From Clostridia bacterium (GTDB lineage: Bacteria; Bacillota; Clostridia; Oscillospirales; UBA644): a stretch of DNA of 47,284 nucleotides. Numbering within the stretch: the stretch's first letter is position 1; each line of letters begins with the position of its first letter. Positions 42,155 to 47,284 of this stretch are shown here, piece by piece. A model generated the notes under the pieces. It was not told the origin of the DNA. It ran no database searches and saw only the letters and a program-made list of their open reading frames with translations. A program made the position numbers and the translations under genes. Location: positions 1-47,284 of the forward strand of contig WHHJ01000009.1 of the NCBI GenBank assembly GCA_014872655.1. The letters are read 5' to 3'.

Positions 42155-43060
42155 TTATTGAATCGATTGATAGGTTGTTAAATTTTCTTTCAGTCGGGCA
42201 TACCGTTCTTCTGCCCAGTCTTCCATGGGTTTTCCGTCGTACGGAACTCGGGTCTTGGCCCACAATGTCCACAGATAATCTACATAGATTTTATTGGCTA
42301 AAAAGTGTTTCCACTCCGTATTGTCCAGCACGGGCGTGTTCAAATAACTTTGAAGAAGTTCCTGTTCCTGTTCACGACTATAACCGGCCTCAATCGAAAC
42401 ATCGGACAGATCCCACAGCGGATCGTTCATTCCGGCATATTCCCAGTCGATCAGATACATTTTACCGTCGCCCAAAATCCAGTTTTCGCACAGCGGGTCG
42501 TTGTGACAAGGCACTTTGGCCGGATTACACAACCGGTCAATTTCTTGCTTAATCTGCATCACCTGTTGTTTTGTCTGCGCATAGTCGTCAAAAAGAAAGA
42601 CGTTATTTTGTTCAATGATTTTTTCGTATCCGGCAGCCATATCAAACACTTCAAACGCAACGCCGGTATTCACACCGCATCCGTGCAATTTTTGAAACAC
42701 CTGGGCCACTTGCTTGATTTGTTCGGGTTGCTTTAATGTTTGCGCCGACATGGTCACCGCATTGCAAATATATTCGGCCACTTTTGACCCGTCATCGCCA
42801 AAGTATAACGTTTTGGCATCAATGCCTAAATCACAGGCTAATTGTGTGCTGATCTTTTCGTCCTTGCGCACAATTAGTTCCTCGGTTCCGTCGCCCGGTA
42901 TCCGGATTGCGTACAGTTTTCCGGTTTCTACACGGACTTTATATGTATGATTGGTCAGCCCGCCCATGCGTTCGATGTCCAGCGGACCGTCAAGCCCCAA
43001 CACATCAGCAACAAGTTTTTGTATTTTTTGTACGTCTTCTTTTACGATCGGCCTAGCCAT
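42155..43060 (-). CDS. licA: Choline kinase, LicA-like
   Basis: 301 residues, aminoglycoside phosphotransferase/choline kinase fold. Brenner's loop CHNDPLCENW near 190 holds the catalytic Asp; LIDWEYAGMNDPLWD near 213 binds Mg2+. The N-terminal nucleotide-binding part has GGLTNHTYKV near 33. Makes phosphocholine from choline and ATP. GGAGGGCG precedes the ATG, one base after licC, in keeping with a tight operon. Confidence 0.9.
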   Translation of the reverse strand: MARPIVKEDVQKIQKLVADVLGLDGPLDIERMGGLTNHTYKVRVETGKLYAIRIPGDGTEELIVRKDEKISTQLACDLGIDAKTLYFGDDGSKVAEYICNAVTMSAQTLKQPEQIKQVAQVFQKLHGCGVNTGVAFEVFDMAAGYEKIIEQNNVFLFDDYAQTKQQVMQIKQEIDRLCNPAKVPCHNDPLCENWILGDGKMYLIDWEYAGMNDPLWDLSDVSIEAGYSREQEQELLQSYLNTPVLDNTEWKHFLANKIYVDYLWTLWAKTRVPYDGKPMEDWAEERYARLKENLTTYQSIQ

Positions 43061-43061
43061 A

Positions 43062-43931
43062 TTACGCCCTCCTGCATTTTTTTTCTGTATAATGATATTG
43101 GTATGGAATATGATCTACTTCAAAAGTAAAGCCCGCTGCGGCGAGGTTGGTATCTTTAAAAGCCTGCACATGGGTGATATCTTCTTCCGTGCAGTGCAGC
43201 TGTCGGGAAACTTCTTTTAAAATCAACGATTGCGAGTCGGTTTTATAGCTGCTGTCAAACTGACGCAGCTCGTCCAAGCTGTCAAATTCAAAAATAATGC
43301 CCGGTTGATACTTCCTGATTTTTAATTTCAGTTGCTGCAAATGCTGCATAAAGATGCTTTCCCAAAGCAGGTTTGCCGTTTGAGGTCTGTCATAGACTTC
43401 CTCTAAAATCTCCACAAATTTTTTGCTGAACGGCTCAGACCAAAATACATGCCCCAGCATATACCAGGCGTTCTGTCCGCCGATTTGCACGTCGGAAATA
43501 TAGCCGTGCTGATCTTCCTGCATACACCATTCTTCGGTGGGACCTGGCGCGTAGACGGCGGCATAGTACGCCTCGTCCACTTCTTTTTCAAAAACGTTTT
43601 GTGTAAAATAATTATCCGAAGAGCAGATATACGTGTTTTTCAGCTTGTCCCGAACCACGTAGATACTTGCATGATTATTGCGTGTTAAGTATTCTTTGTT
43701 TTCAATCAGCGAAACGCCGAATTTTTTTTCGAGATATTCAAACTTTTCTTTTTGGTACCCTACCACAATCAGAATCTCTTGGATACCGGCTTCTTTTAAT
43801 TGTCGGATTTGCCGTTCGATCAAAACTTCACCCCGTACGGTGATCAGCCCTTTAGGCTTTTCGTAAGACAACGGTGCAAACCTGCTGGAGGTTCCGGCCG
43901 CTAATATTACGGCGTTATCAACTGGATACAT
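43062..43931 (-). CDS. licC: Phosphocholine cytidylyltransferase, LicC-like
   Basis: 289 residues. N-terminal nucleotidyltransferase with LAAGTSSRFAPLS (10-22), EKPKGL (about 24-29) and metal Asp in CSSDNY near 122. Converts phosphocholine and CTP to CDP-choline, which feeds choline transfer to teichoic acid (LicD step, not in the window). The C-terminal ~100 residues extend beyond the minimal enzyme and contain a short helical segment of unknown role. GAAAGGAA lies before the ATG. First gene of licC-licA-licB. Confidence 0.85.
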   Translation of the reverse strand: MYPVDNAVILAAGTSSRFAPLSYEKPKGLITVRGEVLIERQIRQLKEAGIQEILIVVGYQKEKFEYLEKKFGVSLIENKEYLTRNNHASIYVVRDKLKNTYICSSDNYFTQNVFEKEVDEAYYAAVYAPGPTEEWCMQEDQHGYISDVQIGGQNAWYMLGHVFWSEPFSKKFVEILEEVYDRPQTANLLWESIFMQHLQQLKLKIRKYQPGIIFEFDSLDELRQFDSSYKTDSQSLILKEVSRQLHCTEEDITHVQAFKDTNLAAAGFTFEVDHIPYQYHYTEKKCRRA

Positions 43932-44187
43932 GGGATATTCCTTTCTGGCCGCCGAACTGTTTGCCGACAGCCTTTTGAAATATGTTTTTTATACAATATT
44001 TTAAAGCAAGAAAATCTTGAGTCCAACAAGAATGAGCTCAACGTATTTGTTTTATCCATGGCAGAAACTTGTTCGTATTGGTTTCTTTTTAGCAAGAACG
44101 GACAGGCCGCAAACAATAAAAAAATACAAAATACGGATTCTATGTTGGAATTTCTGCATGCAAACAATATATTATATTGTCAAAAAT

Positions 44188-44226
44188 CAAAAACACAGCC
44201 CCGGCGTTTTGTGTGCCGTGCTGTGT
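44188..44226 (-). terminator. Minus-strand terminator upstream of licC
   Basis: On the minus strand ACACAGC / GCTGTGT with inner GGC / GCC, followed by TTTTTGATTTTTG. No gene lies immediately before it on that strand. Confidence 0.7.
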
Positions 44227-44449
44227 GCTGCTTTCTTCATAAATAAGTAAAAATCGTCGTGTTTTTAATATGTAAAATCTATTTCAAATACAGCATTTTC
44301 AATTTTTAAGAAAGTTTTTTCGTTCCTTTCATGCAAGTGCTTTATATTTCATGCTTCTGCCTGGTCTATTTGACATCACGAGCTAAAAGTCAACGTTCCA
44401 CACTCTTCTTAGAAAAACAGACCGAGATTTAACATGGATTTAACATCTT
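44188..44449 (-). ncRNA. Candidate noncoding transcript or attenuated lic leader
   Basis: Defined by a consensus promoter (44456-44484) and the intrinsic terminator at 44188-44226, ~260 nt apart, with only frames under 20 codons between them. Either an independent small RNA or the leader of the lic operon with a terminator that can be opened by a signal. I do not recognise a known riboswitch consensus. Confidence 0.45.
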
Positions 44450-44455
44450 TCTTTT

Positions 44456-44484
44456 ATTATACAATTTATTTTGCCGACTGTCAA
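44456..44484 (-). promoter_or_regulatory. Consensus minus-strand promoter
   Basis: Exact TTGACA, 17-base spacer, exact TATAAT. The strongest promoter match in the window. Confidence 0.85.
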
Positions 44485-44638
44485 CGTTTTTCCGCTATTT
44501 TTTGACGTTTTTGTATGAGAAATGTGTTTTTTAGAAGAAAATTATTTATTTGCTCTTTTTTGTTGCCTTTTGATGCACGCAACATTGATGTTCATATGTA
44601 TCTTTCGAATATTCAATCAACCAAAAAACTTGACTTCT

Positions 44639-44668
44639 TTATGGCAGCTATTCTTATGGCAGCTATTC
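44639..44668. repeat. 15-bp tandem duplication
   Basis: TTATGGCAGCTATTC occurs twice in perfect tandem. It looks like a recent slippage duplication in non-coding DNA. Confidence 0.9.
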
Positions 44669-44711
44669 TATCGTACCGGGAGAGATAAAATTGTGTATTG
44701 CATATATTATA

Positions 44712-44740
44712 TTGACAATTGAGTTTAAATATGATATGCT
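44712..44740 (+). promoter_or_regulatory. Promoter of the DUF4854-like lipoprotein gene
   Basis: TTGACA, 17-base spacer, TATGCT. Confidence 0.78.
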
Positions 44741-44771
44741 AAAAATATCTTAACAACAGGAGGGCTTTTTT

Positions 44772-45182
44772 ATGAAAAAGGTTTTGGCAATCACTTTGGC
44801 GGCAGTTTGTTGTTTGACTCTTGTTTTTTCGTTGGCGGCGTGCAAAGGCGGGTCTGGAAAATATGCAACGATGCAGGAGTATGTTCGGTCGGCTGAGATG
44901 CAGGCACAGGTTGCTTCTTTGCAACAGACGATGGAGGAACAAGGGCTTAATATGACCATAACGGGAGATGGAAACAAGTTAATTTATACTTATACATATC
45001 CCTCCGAAGTTCCTGATGTGATGGGGGATGCTTTGGAGTCTGCTTTGCAGGCGCAGTCTTCTACCTTTGAATCTATAGCCGAAACGCTGAAACAGGCAGT
45101 CGATGTCGACAATCCGGTGGTGGTTGTTCGATATCTTTCCAGCGACGGAACGGAGATATGCAGCATGGAGTTTGGTGCATAA
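44772..45182 (+). CDS. DUF4854-like lipoprotein
   Basis: 136 residues. Lipobox SLAAC with Cys24 after a basic, hydrophobic signal, so it is a surface lipoprotein. The mature part has an amphipathic helix (YVRSAEMQAQVASLQ), a strand pair NKLIYTYTY, a second helix (STFESIAETLKQAVD) and the final strands PVVVVRYLSSDGTEI, which I associate with DUF4854. Function unknown. CAGGAGG precedes the ATG. Single gene with its own promoter and terminator. Confidence 0.8.
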   Translation: MKKVLAITLAAVCCLTLVFSLAACKGGSGKYATMQEYVRSAEMQAQVASLQQTMEEQGLNMTITGDGNKLIYTYTYPSEVPDVMGDALESALQAQSSTFESIAETLKQAVDVDNPVVVVRYLSSDGTEICSMEFGA

Positions 45183-45221
45183 TCGGATAGATTATTTTAA
45201 TTTGATAAAAGTATGAGATAA

Positions 45222-45257
45222 CAAGCGGCAGGTTGATCCTGCCGCTTGCTGTTTTTT
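45222..45257 (+). terminator. Terminator after the DUF4854-like gene
   Basis: Perfect 11-bp stem CAAGCGGCAGG / CCTGCCGCTTG, loop TTGAT, then CTGTTTTTT. Confidence 0.92.
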
Positions 45258-45312
45258 ATAGAATCGGAAAACTGCACAAAATACGGTCTTCTTTTTTTGG
45301 GGAAAAGTGCTT

Positions 45313-45341
45313 TTGAAAAAGAATTTGTTTTGTGATATAAT
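45313..45341 (+). promoter_or_regulatory. Promoter of the CarD-type gene
   Basis: TTGAAA, 17-base spacer, TATAAT. Confidence 0.78.
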
Positions 45342-45399
45342 AAAAATAAAGGTGAATGGCGTTGGGGCGTCTTGGTGGAAAACTCAAAGGAGAATCTAT

Positions 45400-45909
45400 A
45401 TGTTTTGTAAAAATGATTATGTAAATTATCGGACGCAGGGTGTCTGTAAAATTGAAGAAATTCGTTTTATTCAATTTGATCCAGCTTGTCCGGGACATCG
45501 TTATTACATTTTAAAACCTATTTTGCCTCACAGCGCCGATATTTTTGTTCCGGTTGACAATCCTCGGTTGACTCAATGTATTCGTCCGATTTTATCTGCG
45601 CAAGAAATAGATAATATCATTTTAAGTATCAAAGATCAAAAACTTTCTTGGGAAAAAGATCGAAAACGAAGAACCGCTATCATTCAGGATATTTTGTTTA
45701 AGCGTGATGAACGTGAACTGCTTTTATTGATTGGTTGTCTTTATATGAAATGGAAAGAAGATGGCAAAGGTTTTTCTTCAACAGATTTGCAGTTTTTAAA
45801 AACAGCAGAGAACATGATAGAACAAGAATTTTCTTTTTCTCTTCAAATGGCTGCTAAAGATGTCGGCCCGTATATTCGAAATAAATTGGGATTGAACGAA
45901 CCTGCTTAA
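45400..45909 (+). CDS. CarD-family transcriptional regulator
   Basis: 169 residues. N-terminal RNA-polymerase-interacting domain (about 1-65): FCKNDYVNYRTQGVCKIEEI, then YYILKPI and DIFVPVDNPRL, as in CarD_TRCF proteins, followed by a helical domain that in CarD binds the promoter upstream fork (about 68-169, with AQEIDNII). These proteins stabilise open complexes. I start at the ATG at 45400, with AAAGGAG 8 bases upstream; the longer frame to 45307 overlaps its promoter. Confidence 0.87.
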   Translation: MFCKNDYVNYRTQGVCKIEEIRFIQFDPACPGHRYYILKPILPHSADIFVPVDNPRLTQCIRPILSAQEIDNIILSIKDQKLSWEKDRKRRTAIIQDILFKRDERELLLLIGCLYMKWKEDGKGFSSTDLQFLKTAENMIEQEFSFSLQMAAKDVGPYIRNKLGLNEPA

Positions 45910-46086
45910 TTGTATTGTTTTAGACATAAGTGATTTTTTTGCTTTATTTCGCTTGAAAAATATGTATATACACGTTTATTATATGAAAAAATTTGATTAG
46001 GCTATGAGTATTGCATTAAAAGCTTTAGGTATATATTTACTGTGTCACATTTTTAATAGTAGTTATTTTTTTGTTAGGGGAATAGA
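45910..46086. other. AT-rich convergent spacer
   Basis: No gene or hairpin with T-run seen between the CarD gene end and the terminator at 46087. Confidence 0.5.
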
Positions 46087-46121
46087 ATGAAAGACGGCTG
46101 AGAAAATCAGCCGTCTTTCAT
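46087..46121. terminator. Terminator between convergent CarD-type and dockerin genes
   Basis: Perfect stem ATGAAAGACGGCTGA / TCAGCCGTCTTTCAT with a GAAAA loop; T-rich on the plus side (TTCTGTTCTTTTT). Confidence 0.82.
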
Positions 46122-46131
46122 TCTGTTCTTT

Positions 46132-47103
46132 TTAACCTTGTTGAATCGCTTTCTTTGCAATTGCGATAACGTCCGCAAATTCAATCATCCCCGAATGATT
46201 CAGGTCTGCTTTTTGATATTGCCATTCAAACGGGATTTGTATTCTTGCCGCGAATTGAGCGGCCAGCAGAGTGTCGCTGAGCGTTACGCTTCCGTCTCCG
46301 GTCACATCGCCGAGCGTTGGCCCCGCAAAGAAATCATCCGTAAACATCAAATACCAGAAATCATAGTTTTCGTTTACAAATTCTTCGTTCGGAATCGGAG
46401 CTTCAGGAATCGTTCCGTAGTCCGGGTAATCCGCTACAGAAGCAAACGAAACTTTTTCGCCGCTGGTCAGGGTAAAGGTGTCTATGGTGCCGATGTATAC
46501 GTAAGGCAAAAGATTCCATCCATAATCTAAAACCCGAGATTGGAAGTATTCTTTGGGGATATAAATCTCGCCTTTTCCCAGGTCATAGGTAAAACTGCTT
46601 TGCGATGGACTAAAGCCTGGTATGATATAGTCTTCTCCTCCTATCATACAACGGAAGGCGATTTTTGATATTTCGGTGATTCGGCTGCCGCCGGTTCCGT
46701 TTTGAAAATGCAGTACGATATCCGATCCCCAGTCAATTTCAACCACTTGGTTGAGGGTGTGCGAGCCCGTCACATCTTCTTCAACGATGAGTTTTACCTG
46801 ATGGTTGACAACCTGTTTGCCGCTTTGAGAATTGGCAAAGGTGATTGTTGTTGCATAGGTTCCTGTGGTCAGATCTACATCCCATGGCAGAACCAGTTCC
46901 AGTGTCTTGGTTTCAAAATCCAAAGAACAACTGGTTTTTTTATCCTGTCCGTCAATTTGGAAGATGGAAAAGCCGGCTCCGTGCCAATCCTCACCAAATT
47001 CATCAAGAGGAATTTGGATTTTACGGCCCGGAACATAGGTCACTTCATAGCAATCACTTCTGGCTGCCCATGTACTGATCGGCAGCAGCGAGATGGTGAT
47101 CAC
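46132..47103 (-). CDS. Secreted dockerin-domain protein, frameshifted at the signal peptide
   Basis: The frame carries a ~250-residue beta-rich region of unknown role (with WHGAGFSIFQID and DWGSDIVLHF) and a C-terminal type I dockerin (about the last 60 residues): GDVTGDGSVTLSDTLL and DLNHSGMIEFADVIAIA, both with calcium-loop spacing. Export is implied. The frame as written has no good start: the natural ATG at 47143, with AGGAGG before it, is in another frame because a run of seven A (47128-47134) carries one base too many. With six A the protein would begin MKKKKWLSFLLTAVITISLLP, a normal signal peptide. As it stands, translation from 47143 stops after 29 codons. Confidence 0.8.
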   Translation of the reverse strand: MITISLLPISTWAARSDCYEVTYVPGRKIQIPLDEFGEDWHGAGFSIFQIDGQDKKTSCSLDFETKTLELVLPWDVDLTTGTYATTITFANSQSGKQVVNHQVKLIVEEDVTGSHTLNQVVEIDWGSDIVLHFQNGTGGSRITEISKIAFRCMIGGEDYIIPGFSPSQSSFTYDLGKGEIYIPKEYFQSRVLDYGWNLLPYVYIGTIDTFTLTSGEKVSFASVADYPDYGTIPEAPIPNEEFVNENYDFWYLMFTDDFFAGPTLGDVTGDGSVTLSDTLLAAQFAARIQIPFEWQYQKADLNHSGMIEFADVIAIAKKAIQQG

Positions 47104-47185
47104 CGCAGTTAATAAGAAAGATAACCATTTTTTTCTTTTTCATGATAAGCCTCCTGGAGATGAAAATATCTTTCACTAATTTTTA

Positions 47186-47214
47186 ATCATACTCCTTTTG
47201 ATGATTTATGTCAA
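47186..47214 (-). promoter_or_regulatory. Promoter of the second dockerin gene
   Basis: TTGACA, 17-base spacer, TATGAT on the minus strand. It gives a ~37-nt leader to the ATG at 47143, supporting that position as the natural start. Confidence 0.75.
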
Positions 47215-47284
47215 TGCCTTTGGTTCAGGTGTGTTAATCCTTTTTTAAAAAGATACCTTATCATTAATAAAAAAGATTCCGATA

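Larger units (their letters stand above)
43932..44771. other. Long AT-rich region between lic genes and DUF4854 gene
   Basis: 840 bases with no supported gene. It contains the minus-strand promoter 44456-44484, the minus-strand terminator 44188-44226, a 15-bp tandem duplication (44639-44668) and the plus-strand promoter 44712-44740. From 43932 to 44187 I see no hairpin with a T-run. Confidence 0.6.

Noticed and set aside
44522..44722. 66-codon plus-strand frame containing the tandem duplication
   Set aside because: No ribosome binding site; overlaps the promoter of the next gene. The hydrophobic composition is explained by AT-rich DNA.

Overview
The window looks like a chromosomal segment of an anaerobic, Gram-positive member of the Clostridia, most probably an Oscillospiraceae-like gut bacterium. 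The evidence is a Na+-pumping biotin decarboxylase operon, a rubredoxin plus flavodiiron protein pair, secreted proteins with cohesin-like and dockerin modules, a SipW-type signal peptidase operon, phosphorylcholine genes, sigma-A-type promoters and strong AGGAGG ribosome binding sites. No rRNA, tRNA, insertion sequence, prophage or CRISPR array is visible. The taxonomic assignment is inference.

Layout. 1-1381: end of an ABC transporter ATPase gene and nadE. 1830-10316: a histidine operon in the order hisZ-G-D-C-B-H-A-F-IE plus one unknown gene, from a good promoter with a ~175-nt leader to a strong terminator; no histidinol-phosphate phosphatase is present. 10678-14996: an AraC-type regulator and a small SdpI-like membrane protein, divergent from a sugar/inositol-type operon (two Gfo/Idh/MocA-like proteins and a TIM-barrel isomerase). 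15188-16298: a secreted cohesin/Ig/dockerin protein. 16690-21822: a five-gene operon combining a 12S-like carboxyltransferase, a biotin carrier, a 5S-like carboxyltransferase and the beta and gamma subunits of a sodium pump. 21972-23119: a YbaK-type deacylase and a NUDIX hydrolase. 23454-27135 (minus): an operon with a SipW-type signal peptidase and three membrane-anchored extracellular proteins, its promoter overlapped by two tandem palindromes. 27397-28594: a lipoprotein and an AIM24-family protein. 28629-32136: rhamnulokinase, M20 dipeptidase and a DUF436 protein. 32136-34436: flavodiiron protein and rubredoxin, divergent from a Crp/Fnr-type regulator.

34456-34600 holds a compact promoter / three-hairpin junction / terminator cassette on the minus strand that I read as a small RNA gene. 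34821-43931 (minus) is a cell-envelope region: an acyltransferase, a 915-residue fusion of a YidC-like part with a sulfatase/LTA-synthase-type domain, a CPBP protease, a CDP-glycerol glycerophosphotransferase-like protein, and licB-licA-licC-type genes for choline uptake, phosphorylation and CDP-choline formation. Together these suggest a teichoic or lipoteichoic acid decorated with phosphorylcholine. Far upstream of the lic genes a consensus minus-strand promoter and a terminator bracket ~250 nt without a gene. The window ends with a DUF4854-like lipoprotein, a CarD-type regulator and a second dockerin protein, whose signal peptide is put out of frame by a run of seven A residues, a possible phase-variable tract.

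Family names come from recognising motifs by eye. No database search was run, so exact substrates (sugar operon, carboxyltransferase, sulfatase domain) remain inference.
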